The notes below the pieces were generated by a model. That model was not told the origin of the DNA. It did no database searches and saw only the letters and a program-made list of their open reading frames with translations. A stretch of 64,000 nucleotides of DNA from Pseudomonas vanderleydeniana (GTDB taxonomy: Bacteria > Pseudomonadota > Gammaproteobacteria > Pseudomonadales > Pseudomonadaceae), in contig NZ_CP077093.1 of the NCBI RefSeq assembly GCF_014268755.2, positions 3,646,001 through 3,710,000 on the forward strand, read 5' to 3'. The translations under genes and the position numbers were made by a program. Shown in pieces: positions 18,960-26,906 of the stretch. The number at the start of each line of letters is the position of its first letter. Position 1 is the first letter of the stretch.

Positions 18960-20207
18960 TCATGTACTGGGTTCCAGTGCGCTGTCCGGTTGACCACCCT
19001 CCAATGCCCGATAACCGAGCAGGCCGATGGGCAGACAGGCCAGCGCGAGGGCCGCGAACAGCACCACCCCGCCGAAGTGGCTGATCACCAGTGCCCCAAG
19101 CAAGGGTGCCAGTGCCGAGCCGAGTCCGGCCAGCATGGAAATACCGATGAAGCTGCCACGCATGCCCGGCGGTGCAAGGCGGTCGATCAGGGTGGCGAAC
19201 AGCGGCATGACGATGATCTCGGCCAGCGTCGCGAAACCGATCGCCAGTATCCAGCCGTACCACAGCGCCCCGGTGTTCAGCGCGATGATCGCGTGGCCGA
19301 CCATCAGGCAGGCGAGGGCAAGGACGTAGGCGCGCTTGTCGGCAAGGTTCATCAGCCAGCCCATCAGGCACAGGTGAAACACCAGCACCACCGACGCGTT
19401 GGTGACGCTCAGGGTGGCGATCACGCCGTTGATGTTCTCGACCTTGAGGGCCAGCAGGTAGAACGTCAGCGATTCGTCGACCTGGGCATAGACCAGCACC
19501 AGGAAGAAGTTGGCGACGACGATGGTCAGGAACAACCGGCTGCCGAGGATCGCCCGCAACACCTGTGGCAATGGCGGTGAGGCGACTTCCAGCCCGGACA
19601 GGTGCGCAGCCTGCAACCTGAAGCGTGCCGCTGCGATGATGGTCAGGGCCAGCAGACCATAGGCGCAAGCCGCGATGGGAAACACCGCGTCGCTCTCACG
19701 ATTGGCGAACCACATCCCCATCAGCGGCCCGGTGGCCGCCGCGCAATTGACCACGTAATAGCGGATATGGAAAAGAAAGGTGCGCTCATCGTCGCTGGCA
19801 ACGGTATCGCTGAGCAGCACCCGCAGCAGCGGCTCGAGAATGCTGTGGGCCACGGCCATGCCAATGATTGCGGCGAAATAGCTGGTTTGCCCGGGAGCCA
19901 GCCCCATCAACAGGAAGCAGCCAGCCCCCAGGGCACAGCCAAAACCCATCAGGTTGCGGGAGTTGAAGGTATCGCCAAGAAAACCGCTGAGCGGCGAGAG
20001 GGCAATGCTGATCAGCGCGCCCAGGGCCAGTTGTGCACCGATATCGGTGATGGGCGTACCGAAGCGCCTGTTCATCGCCACGACGATGAACGGCCAGACC
20101 ATGAACGAGGCAATACGCGAAAGGCCGATGCCCAAGAGCAGCCAGCGGGTTGCAGCGGGCAGGGCCCGCAAGGCCTTCCATGGGGCGGATTGGTGGCGCA
20201 GATCCAT
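18960..20207 (-). CDS. MFS transporter, probable export protein of the cluster
   Basis: 415 residues with about twelve hydrophobic segments and the major facilitator layout. The loop after the second helix reads GFLGDTFNSRNLM, a variant of the conserved MFS G-x-L-x-D motif. It is the first gene of a three-gene minus-strand operon (MFS, GSCFA, SGNH-like) convergent with the NRPS-PKS operon. Its position makes it a candidate exporter of the peptide-polyketide product or a self-protection pump (inference). Substrate cannot be read from sequence. No strong Shine-Dalgarno is visible before ATG 20207. Confidence 0.85.
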   Translation of the reverse strand: MDLRHQSAPWKALRALPAATRWLLLGIGLSRIASFMVWPFIVVAMNRRFGTPITDIGAQLALGALISIALSPLSGFLGDTFNSRNLMGFGCALGAGCFLLMGLAPGQTSYFAAIIGMAVAHSILEPLLRVLLSDTVASDDERTFLFHIRYYVVNCAAATGPLMGMWFANRESDAVFPIAACAYGLLALTIIAAARFRLQAAHLSGLEVASPPLPQVLRAILGSRLFLTIVVANFFLVLVYAQVDESLTFYLLALKVENINGVIATLSVTNASVVLVFHLCLMGWLMNLADKRAYVLALACLMVGHAIIALNTGALWYGWILAIGFATLAEIIVMPLFATLIDRLAPPGMRGSFIGISMLAGLGSALAPLLGALVISHFGGVVLFAALALACLPIGLLGYRALEGGQPDSALEPST

Positions 20208-20233
20208 CTGGCTCGTCTCGACAGTTGAACAAT

Positions 20234-20253
20234 GCCCCGCCCGAAGGCGGGGC
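20234..20253. terminator. 8-bp GC hairpin with tetraloop
   Basis: Perfect stem GCCCCGCC / GGCGGGGC with a 4-base loop (CGAA on plus, TTCG on minus, the stable UUCG type). It lies 27 bases upstream of the MFS start and about 105 bases after the rlhA stop, both on the minus strand. It could end rlhA read-through or sit in the 5' leader of the MFS operon. No T-run follows. Confidence 0.45.
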
Positions 20254-20333
20254 GCTGCTCATTGAAGAGTGCCATGCGCCGATATGCAAGCCTTGCCTGG
20301 CATGTCGGCGACTTTATGTACGTAGGTGACGAA

Positions 20334-20352
20334 AACGGCCCAGAAGGCCCTT
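20334..20352 (-). terminator. putative terminator of rlhA
   Basis: Minus strand: AAGGGCC, loop TTCTG, GGCCGTT, then TTC, starting five bases after the rlhA stop. The stem is six of seven pairs and runs into a short T-rich stretch. Position right after the gene supports an intrinsic terminator; the stem is short. Confidence 0.5.
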
Positions 20353-20356
20353 CACA

Positions 20357-22348
20357 TCAATGGGGCGCGCGTGGAATGGTCTTGAGCAGGTCAGCCGGGC
20401 TGATATGGCCGACCACGGCGCTGCCTGGTTGCGGCAGGTCGAGGATATGGCCCTTGATCTTGCCGATCACATGCATTTCACAAGGCTTGCAGTCGAACTT
20501 CAGGGTCAGTACTTCGTCCCCCTGAATCAGTTGCATCGGCGCCACCTTGGTCCGTACGCCTGTCACGCCCTTGGCCTGTTTTGGACACAGGTTGAAGGAG
20601 AACCGCAGGCAGTGCTTGGTGATCATCACCGGCACTTCACCGGTTTCCTCGTGGGCCTCGAACGCCGCATCGATCAACTTCACCCCGTGACGGTGGTAGA
20701 AGTCGCGGGCCTTCTGGTTGTAGACGTTGGCCAGGAACGACAGGTGCGATTCCGGGTAGACCGGCGGCGGGCTGGTCTCGGCCTTGCGGCCGCCGCGTGG
20801 ATGCGCGGCGACGCGCGCTTCGGTCAGCGCCTCGATCACTTCACGGCGCAGGCTCTTGAGTTGCGAGTTGGGGATGAAGTAGGCCTGCGGCGCATCGAGT
20901 TCGATGGCCGTGGCGTGGTACTGGGTGGTCCCCAGCTGGCCAAGCAGGTCGCGCAGTTGCTCCAGCGCCTGCTCCGGCTTGTTGGCCAGGCCGAACGGAC
21001 CGTCCAGGGCGACGCTGGCGCTGACGCCTTCCTCGCTGGTCGCGGTCAGTTCCAGGCGCTCCTCGCGCAGGCGCGCCGTCCAGTTGACGCCGATACGCCG
21101 CTCGGCGGAAGTCTTGAGCAGTGCCTGTTGCCAGTTGTGGTCCAGGTTGCGGTTCAGCGGATGGTTCGGGCGCAGGCGATGCATACCCTCCGGCATCTCG
21201 TTGGGCTCGACGCGATAGCGGTAGCGTTTTTCGCCCTCTTCCTCGAACTCGCCACGGGGTTCGGCGACGTTGGCGCGGAAACCGACCACTTCACGCTTGA
21301 TCAGCACGTTGAGGCCATCACCGTTGGACAACGGCTCGGTGGTCACCACTTGCAGATCGCGCTTGCCGGCTTTCTCCACCACACCTACCGGCAGGCCGGT
21401 GAAGGTCGGTGTGTCGAAGGCGCCAATGTCGATCTTGCGATCGCTGACGAAGTAGTCGGTGCTGCCACGGTGGAAGGTCTTTTCCGGATCCGGCACGAAG
21501 AAGTGCGCGGTACGACCGCTGGAAGCGCGAGCCAGGTCCGGCCGGCCTTCAAGAATGTCGTCCAGGCGCTGGCGGTAGTAGGCGGTGATGTTCTTCACAT
21601 ACCCCATGTCCTTGTAGCGGCCCTCGATCTTGAACGAGCGTACGCCGGCTTCGACCAGGGCGCGCAGGTTGGCGCTCTGGTTGTTGTCTTTCATCGACAG
21701 CAGGTGTTTTTCGAAGGCGACCACACGACCCTGGTCATCCTTGAGCGTGTAGGGCAGGCGGCAGGCCTGGGAGCAGTCGCCACGGTTGGCGCTGCGACCG
21801 TTTTGCGCGTGGGAGATGTTGCACTGGCCGGAGAAGGCCACGCACAGCGCACCGTGGATGAAAAACTCGATCGCCGCGTCGGTTTCGTCGGCGATGGCAC
21901 GGATTTCCTTGAGGTTCAGCTCGCGGGCCAGCACCAACTGGGAGAAGCCGGCCTGGTCGAGGAACTTCGCCCGCTCCAGGGTACGGATGTCGGTCTGGGT
22001 ACTGGCGTGCAGCTCGATCGGCGGGATATCCAGCTCCATCACCCCCAGGTCCTGGACGATCAGTGCGTCGACGCCGGCATCGTAGAGTTCGTGGATCAGC
22101 TTGCGGGCCGGCTCCAGCTCATTGTCGTGCAGGATGGTGTTGATCGTCGTGAAGACCCGCGCGTGGTAGCGACGGGCAAACTCCACCAACTGGGCGATAT
22201 CGCTCACTTCGTTGCAGGCATTGTGGCGGGCGCCGAAGCTCGGGCCACCGATATACACGGCATCGGCCCCGTGCAGGATGGCTTCGCGGGCGATGGCCAC
22301 GTCGCGGGCGGGGCTGAGCAATTCCAGGTGATGCTTGGGTAGGGACAT
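20357..22348 (-). CDS. rlhA: RlhA, 23S rRNA C2501 hydroxylase (U32 family)
   Basis: 663 residues, close to the E. coli RlhA (YdcP) length of about 650. Features typical of the U32 'peptidase' family that modifies tRNA/rRNA are visible: HLELLSPARD at the start, GADAVYIGGPSFGAR, STQTDIRT, then the cysteine set in FIHGALCVAFSGQC, RGDCSQACR and, far downstream, KHCLRF..NLCPKQ and DCKPCEM. In E. coli this enzyme hydroxylates C2501 of 23S rRNA with prephenate and iron availability influencing the reaction. Monocistronic here: a terminator-like hairpin follows and the neighbours are unrelated. Housekeeping gene marking the right border of the biosynthetic region. Confidence 0.93.
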   Translation of the reverse strand: MSLPKHHLELLSPARDVAIAREAILHGADAVYIGGPSFGARHNACNEVSDIAQLVEFARRYHARVFTTINTILHDNELEPARKLIHELYDAGVDALIVQDLGVMELDIPPIELHASTQTDIRTLERAKFLDQAGFSQLVLARELNLKEIRAIADETDAAIEFFIHGALCVAFSGQCNISHAQNGRSANRGDCSQACRLPYTLKDDQGRVVAFEKHLLSMKDNNQSANLRALVEAGVRSFKIEGRYKDMGYVKNITAYYRQRLDDILEGRPDLARASSGRTAHFFVPDPEKTFHRGSTDYFVSDRKIDIGAFDTPTFTGLPVGVVEKAGKRDLQVVTTEPLSNGDGLNVLIKREVVGFRANVAEPRGEFEEEGEKRYRYRVEPNEMPEGMHRLRPNHPLNRNLDHNWQQALLKTSAERRIGVNWTARLREERLELTATSEEGVSASVALDGPFGLANKPEQALEQLRDLLGQLGTTQYHATAIELDAPQAYFIPNSQLKSLRREVIEALTEARVAAHPRGGRKAETSPPPVYPESHLSFLANVYNQKARDFYHRHGVKLIDAAFEAHEETGEVPVMITKHCLRFSFNLCPKQAKGVTGVRTKVAPMQLIQGDEVLTLKFDCKPCEMHVIGKIKGHILDLPQPGSAVVGHISPADLLKTIPRAPH

Positions 22349-22455
22349 GTTTTTCTAGTCAGGCTGCACGGTCAAGGCGTGCATTGTACCGGCGAAACGC
22401 TCGGTCGGCACCCGTTGCCGCCCGGTGGAGACCGCGCTTACCGAGGCAGATGCCC

Positions 22456-22486
22456 AGTGGGAGCCGGATTTATCCGCGACAGGGCC
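22456..22486. repeat. degenerate REP-like sequence
   Basis: AGTGGGAGCCGGATTTATCCGCGACAGGGCC-type sequence resembles the Pseudomonas REP consensus (GTGGGAGCCGGCTTGCTGGCGA) but is diverged. It lies in the 241-base gap between rlhA and the RidA-family gene, which otherwise shows no gene. Confidence 0.35.
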
Positions 22487-22550
22487 TTTGGGATCGCTGC
22501 AAACCTGACCGCGATCAGGCCGTTTGCCGGTCCGGCTGCCACTGGTTTCA

Positions 22551-22576
22551 GGCTTCACGGTGACAGGTGTGAAGCC
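22551..22576 (-). terminator. hairpin after RidA-family gene
   Basis: Perfect 8-bp stem GGCTTCAC / GTGAAGCC with a 10-base loop, 14 bases past the stop of the minus-strand RidA-family gene. No T-run follows, so this is a likely mRNA 3' hairpin rather than a textbook intrinsic terminator. Confidence 0.45.
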
Positions 22577-22589
22577 TCCTGAAGGGCCC

Positions 22590-22970
22590 TCAGGCCTTGG
22601 CCGCCATCGCGGTGACTTCCACTTTCATGCCCTCGACGCCCAGTGCCGCCACACCAATGGCGGCACGCACCGGCCAGGGCTTGGCGAAGAAGCGCTTGTA
22701 GACCTCGTTGAACGCGGGCCGATCAGCGATATCGGTCAGGTAGATGGTCAGGTGCATCACCCGGTCCAGGGAGCTGCCGGCTTTTTCCAGCGCCACCTTG
22801 AGCGCCTGCAGCGTGCACTCGCTCTGCAGGGTGATATCGCCCAGTTCCAGGCTGCCGTCGGCACGGGTCGGGATCTGGGTGGAGACCAGCAGGCCGCCGA
22901 AACCGGCGACATCCGAGGAAATCGAGTCCGCGTCGGGATCAGGCAGGAAGGTCAGGTCTTGATTTGCCAT
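22590..22970 (-). CDS. RidA family (YjgF/YER057c/UK114) protein
   Basis: 126 residues, the standard length of the family. The pattern ...VSTQIPTRADGSLELGDITLQ, then QALKVALEKAGSSLDRVMHLTIYLTDI and a C-terminal VEVTAMAA segment matches RidA-like trimers. Canonical RidA hydrolyses reactive 2-aminoacrylate and imines, using a conserved arginine in an R-A-A-x-x-V segment; PVRAAIGVAALG here carries that arginine. The N-terminal FLPDPDADSISSD is unlike RidA proper, so this may be a subgroup (Rid1-Rid7) member with another enamine/imine substrate. It stands alone, divergent from the emrAB-like pair across a 218-base gap. Confidence 0.85.
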   Translation of the reverse strand: MANQDLTFLPDPDADSISSDVAGFGGLLVSTQIPTRADGSLELGDITLQSECTLQALKVALEKAGSSLDRVMHLTIYLTDIADRPAFNEVYKRFFAKPWPVRAAIGVAALGVEGMKVEVTAMAAKA

Positions 22971-23188
22971 GGGGTTCTCTTGTGTCCGGGGTTATGCAGG
23001 GAAGGGCGCACGCAGGGCCCGCCCGTTGATCGTCAGCCCGGCAGTATAAGCGCGGTGCGGGGGCACGGGTACCGCATTGCTCCGACAAGCGGATTCTTCA
23101 GCCCGGAAATAGTGACTTGCATGATAGAAGTAGCCATGAAATATTATGAATATAATTTTTTGTTGCCAGTGATAGAGGTCAGTTTGCC
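22971..23188. promoter_or_regulatory. divergent intergenic region with AT-rich patch
   Basis: 218 bases without a gene, between the minus-strand RidA gene and the plus-strand emrA-like gene. The last 60 bases are strikingly AT-rich for this window and contain TATAAT at 23151-23156, 33 bases before the emrA ATG, a plausible -10 element. I could not find a well-spaced -35 hexamer, so an activator-dependent promoter or another sigma factor is possible. Confidence 0.4.
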
Positions 23189-24310
23189 ATGGGCACTCAA
23201 GTCCACATCGCCCCCGAAAGTAAAACAGCCGCCGCTCCCGCACGGCGCAAGCAAGTGCTGCGCCTGGCGGTGGCGGCAGCCGTGATCGCGGGCGCCCTGG
23301 CCTATGGCAGCCACTGGTGGCAGACCGGACGCTTCGTCGAGGACACCGAGGATGCCTATGTCGGCGCCGAAGTGACGGTCATCAGCGCCAAGGTGCCGGG
23401 CTACATCACCGAGGTCGCGGTCAGCGACAACCAGTTCGTCCGGGCCGGTGACCTGCTGGCTCGCATCGATGTCCGCGATTACCGTACGGCCCTGGCCAAG
23501 GCCGAGGGCGCCGTGGCCGCCCAGCGGGCCAGCCTGGCCAACCTGGATGCCACCGAACAGTTGCAACAGGCGCTGATCAGCCAGGCCCGTTCGCAGATCG
23601 ATGCCAGCGAGGCGGAAGCGCATCGGGCCCACGATGACCATGCGCGCTACCAGACGCTGGTTCGCAGCCTGGCCGTTTCGGTCGAAAGCGCCCAGCGCGC
23701 CGATGCCACCTGGAAGACCGCCCAGGCCGAACGGGCGCGAGCCGAAGCCGGGTTGCTCGCGGCCCAGCGCCAACTGGCCGTGATCAACACCCAGCGCCAA
23801 CAGGCCCAGGCCATGCTGGAACAGGCACAGGCTGAGCGTGACCAGGCGCAATTGAACCTCGGTTACACCGAACTGCGTGCCCCGGTAGACGGCTATGTCG
23901 GCAACCGTCGGGCCAAGGTTGGCGCCTATGCCGCGGCCGGCAGCCAGCTGGTCGCCGTGGTACCGGCCCACGGCCTGTGGGTGGACGCCAACTTCAAGGA
24001 AGACCAACTGGCCCGGATGCAGGTCGGTCAGGCGGTCAGCATCAAGGCCGATATCCTCCCGGGTCGTGAATTCCGTGGGCATATCGAAAGCCTGGCACCG
24101 GCTACCGGCGCCCAGTTCAGTGTGCTGCCGCCGGAAAATGCCACCGGAAACTTCACCAAGATCGTCCAGCGTGTTCCGGTACGGATTCGCCTGGACGGCA
24201 ACGATGCGGACTTTGGGGCGCTACGTCCCGGCCTGTCGGTCCTGACCGAGGTGAACACCCGCGAACAACCGGTCGCTGAGCCGACAGTTGCCCAGGCCAG
24301 CCAGCCATGA
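23189..24310 (+). CDS. emrA: EmrA/HlyD-family periplasmic adaptor
   Basis: 373 residues. One N-terminal membrane anchor (about residues 19-38, after a KTAAAPARRK stretch), then VEDTEDAYVGAEVTVISAKVPG, the hallmark start of the EmrA/HlyD biotinyl-lipoyl domain. A long alanine/glutamine-rich coiled coil follows (~100-210), then LGYTELRAPVDGYVGNR, the second lipoyl half, and a beta-barrel domain. Such adaptors connect an inner-membrane pump to an outer-membrane channel for export of hydrophobic drugs. The stop overlaps the emrB-like start (ATGA), so the pair is translated together. No outer-membrane factor gene follows; a shared TolC-type channel is presumably used. Substrate unknown. Confidence 0.9.
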   Translation: MGTQVHIAPESKTAAAPARRKQVLRLAVAAAVIAGALAYGSHWWQTGRFVEDTEDAYVGAEVTVISAKVPGYITEVAVSDNQFVRAGDLLARIDVRDYRTALAKAEGAVAAQRASLANLDATEQLQQALISQARSQIDASEAEAHRAHDDHARYQTLVRSLAVSVESAQRADATWKTAQAERARAEAGLLAAQRQLAVINTQRQQAQAMLEQAQAERDQAQLNLGYTELRAPVDGYVGNRRAKVGAYAAAGSQLVAVVPAHGLWVDANFKEDQLARMQVGQAVSIKADILPGREFRGHIESLAPATGAQFSVLPPENATGNFTKIVQRVPVRIRLDGNDADFGALRPGLSVLTEVNTREQPVAEPTVAQASQP

Positions 24311-25872
24311 GCGGCGAACTGCCGACATTGAGTACCCGGCAGAAGGTCGCCGCCTTTGCCTGCATGTGCCTGGGCATGTTCATCGCCCTGATCGACATCC
24401 AGATCGTCTCGGCGTCGCTGCGCGACATCGGCGGTGGCCTGTCGGCCGGTGCCGACGACACTGCCTGGGTGCAGACGGCCTACCTGATTGCGGAAATCAT
24501 CGTGATTCCGCTTTCCGGCTGGCTGTCGCGGGTGATGAGCACCCGCTGGTTGTTCGCCGCGTCCGCCGCCGGCTTCACCCTGACCAGCCTGCTGTGCGCC
24601 GTGGCCTGGAACATCCAGAGCATGATCGCCTTTCGGGCCCTGCAGGGTTTTCTCGGTGGGTCGATGATTCCACTGGTGTTCACCACGGCCTTCATCTACT
24701 TCAACGGCAAGCAGCGGATCATCGCGGCCTCGACCATCGGCGCCATCGCTTCGCTTGCCCCCACGCTCGGCCCCGCGGTGGGTGGCTGGATCACCGACAT
24801 TTCCTCCTGGCACTGGCTGTTCTACATCAACCTGCTGCCCGGCCTGTTCGTGACCCTCAGCGTGCCGATGCTGGTCAGGGTCGACCAGCCGAACCTGGCG
24901 CTGCTCAAGGGCGCCGACTACCTCGGCATCGTACTGATGGCGGTGTTTCTTGGCTGCCTGGAATACACCCTCGAGGAAGGGCCGCGCTGGAACTGGTTCA
25001 GTGACCGCACCATCACCCTGACCGCCTGGGTGGCGTTGGCCAGCGGGGTGCTGTTCGTCTGGCGTTGCCTGGAAATCGCCGAGCCGATCGTCGACCTGCG
25101 CGCCCTGGGTGATCGCAACTTTGCCCTGGGCTGCCTGTTTTCCTTCATCACCGGCATCGGCATCTTCGCCACCATCTACCTGACACCGCTGTTCCTGGGC
25201 CGGGTACGGGGTTATGGCGCGCTGGATATCGGCATCGCGGTGTTTTCCACGGGTATCTTCCAGTTGCTGGCAATTCCGGTGTACGCATTCCTCGCCAGCC
25301 GTATCGATTTGCGCTGGGTGCTGATGCTCGGCCTGGCATTGTTCGGCCTGTCGATGTGGAACTTCGCGCCGATCACCCATGACTGGGGTGGCAAGGAGTT
25401 GCTGTTGCCCCAGGCGATACGCGGCTTTGCCCAGCAACTGACCGTGGCGCCGACGGTGACGCTGACGCTCGGTTCGCTGGCGCCAGCCCGGCTCAAGCTG
25501 GCCTCGGGACTGTTCAACCTGATGCGTAACCTGGGCGGGGCGATCGGTATCGCCGCCTGTGCCACGGTGCTCAACGACCGCAGCAACCTGCATTTCCTGC
25601 GCCTGGCCGAGCATTTGAACATCCGCAATGAAGAGATGAACCTGTGGCTGGAGCAATTGAGCAACAACGCCCAGGCGCTTGGCCAGAGCAGCCTGGATGC
25701 CGGCCAGATCGCGCTTCGCCAGCTCTGGTCGCTGACCTGGCGTGAGGCCCAGACGCTGACCTACGCCGACGCGTTCCTGGTGATCATGGCCTGCTTCATC
25801 CTCGCGACGGCGCTGGTGCCGCTGATGCGCAAGGTTCAGCCGCCGCAGCAGCCATCGGCGGATGCGCATTGA
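24307..25872 (+). CDS. emrB: EmrB/QacA-type DHA2 drug efflux permease
   Basis: 521 residues with about fourteen hydrophobic segments, the DHA2 (14-TMS) drug:proton antiporter layout. Family landmarks are visible: FIALIDIQIVSASLRDIG in helix 1, WVQTAYLIAEIIVIPLSGWLSR, and the GAIASLAPTLGPAVGGWI antiporter motif C. It would exchange protons for hydrophobic compounds and pass them to the EmrA-like adaptor encoded just upstream, with a four-base gene overlap. The pair is 3 kb from the NRPS-PKS cluster but separated by housekeeping genes, so a link to that product is only a possibility. Confidence 0.9.
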   Translation: MSGELPTLSTRQKVAAFACMCLGMFIALIDIQIVSASLRDIGGGLSAGADDTAWVQTAYLIAEIIVIPLSGWLSRVMSTRWLFAASAAGFTLTSLLCAVAWNIQSMIAFRALQGFLGGSMIPLVFTTAFIYFNGKQRIIAASTIGAIASLAPTLGPAVGGWITDISSWHWLFYINLLPGLFVTLSVPMLVRVDQPNLALLKGADYLGIVLMAVFLGCLEYTLEEGPRWNWFSDRTITLTAWVALASGVLFVWRCLEIAEPIVDLRALGDRNFALGCLFSFITGIGIFATIYLTPLFLGRVRGYGALDIGIAVFSTGIFQLLAIPVYAFLASRIDLRWVLMLGLALFGLSMWNFAPITHDWGGKELLLPQAIRGFAQQLTVAPTVTLTLGSLAPARLKLASGLFNLMRNLGGAIGIAACATVLNDRSNLHFLRLAEHLNIRNEEMNLWLEQLSNNAQALGQSSLDAGQIALRQLWSLTWREAQTLTYADAFLVIMACFILATALVPLMRKVQPPQQPSADAH

Positions 25873-25939
25873 TAGGAAGTGTAGCGACTGCTAGCTTGTT
25901 GTAATTGCTGCCCAGACAACAAGGGAAGAGGCTGTGAGC

Positions 25940-26857
25940 ATGGAAGCATCGAACACCGGATACGCAGGAGCATGTTCATGCCTCGCGACACTAGCCCTCA
26001 TGACCCTGCTACAGGGCTGTGCCTCCCAGGTGCCCTTCAATGCGCTGCCGCAATCCGAAGCGGTTGTCGAGCATACGGACTTCAGGGCCGATCTTGTTGG
26101 TACGCTACGCCCGCCGCTGACTCCCTACTATGCCGTCGACGGGCATTACTCCACAGCAGGTTACGTAGCGCAGTTGGCCGGCTATTCCAGTGAAAAGGTT
26201 CATGAGTTCTCGTGCTATTCACAGACCCCGGACCAGGAGGCTGTTCACTATTCGGCACCCTATGTGGCGGTTTGGGGGATATTCAATTGGCCCTTTCGGC
26301 ATGAAATCGTCAATGGCCTGCATTCGCTGCACGGCGGCGATGCCCGGGCCGTGGCGCTTCGCAGAGGCAAGTTGAAGCGACTGATCGAAACCTCCCTCAG
26401 TCAAGGGCGCCCCGAGTGGGAGACCGGTTTTCTCATTCATGCCTTGGGGGACAGTTATGCCCACGTCCATGGGACTGCCGATGGCGAGCGTGCTTATGGC
26501 GAGTTTGCCGGGCATGCCCTGGCCAACCTGCCCTGGGGGGAGCGGCCGGACTCGATCTTTGTCGATCACCATTATGTGAATTACCTGGAGTACGTGAATG
26601 TTCTCTTCGAGGTTTTCACCAACGCCAACAAGACGCCTGGTGATACCGAGTCACTCAGGCGCTTCCGCGAAGAGATTACGGCCGAGGCTGCCAAGGGCAA
26701 TGATGCCCGGAAGAAAGTCAGTTTCTTCATGAACGGCACGGTATTTTCCGACATGGGTGGTGGCAGTCTCAGGCAGTGCGCGACCTTGAACGAGAAGTTG
26801 GACAGCAAGGAGGTCAGGGCATTCCTGGATCGACTTTCTCGGGATCTGGAGGGGTAG
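25940..26857 (+). CDS. lipoprotein with HALGDSYAHVHG motif, function unknown
   Basis: 305 residues. ATG 25940 is preferred over GTG 25934 because of spacing to GGAAGAGG at 25924-25931. The N-terminus is a lipoprotein signal peptide (hydrophobic LATLALMTLLQGC, cysteine after LLQG), so it is probably membrane-anchored in the periplasm. The mature part contains FLIHALGDSYAHVHG and, later, FVDHHYVNYLEYV, a pattern of histidines and aspartates like that in zinc-dependent phospholipase C-type folds; I call this only a possible metal site. I do not recognise the family otherwise. It is transcribed alone, convergent with the atc/liv operon, with a hairpin between them. Confidence 0.7.
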   Translation: MEASNTGYAGACSCLATLALMTLLQGCASQVPFNALPQSEAVVEHTDFRADLVGTLRPPLTPYYAVDGHYSTAGYVAQLAGYSSEKVHEFSCYSQTPDQEAVHYSAPYVAVWGIFNWPFRHEIVNGLHSLHGGDARAVALRRGKLKRLIETSLSQGRPEWETGFLIHALGDSYAHVHGTADGERAYGEFAGHALANLPWGERPDSIFVDHHYVNYLEYVNVLFEVFTNANKTPGDTESLRRFREEITAEAAKGNDARKKVSFFMNGTVFSDMGGGSLRQCATLNEKLDSKEVRAFLDRLSRDLEG

Positions 26858-26868
26858 GATATGGCCGC

Positions 26869-26884
26869 CCGGCATCACTGCCGG
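26869..26884. terminator. short hairpin between convergent genes
   Basis: Perfect 6-bp stem CCGGCA / TGCCGG with loop TCAC, 12 bases after the lipoprotein stop and 23 bases before the atcC stop. It could serve both strands. No T-run is present. Confidence 0.4.
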
Positions 26885-26906
26885 ACGACTCCCTGCTCAT
26901 CGACAA

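Noticed and set aside
20360..22342. Plus-strand open frame of 660 codons opposite rlhA
   Set aside because: It is nearly coextensive with rlhA, a recognised family on the minus strand. Its sequence is low in complexity and has no family pattern.
24028..25869. Minus-strand open frame of 613 codons opposite emrB
   Set aside because: emrB has clear membrane segments and motifs on the plus strand; the antisense frame is histidine/glutamine-rich noise.
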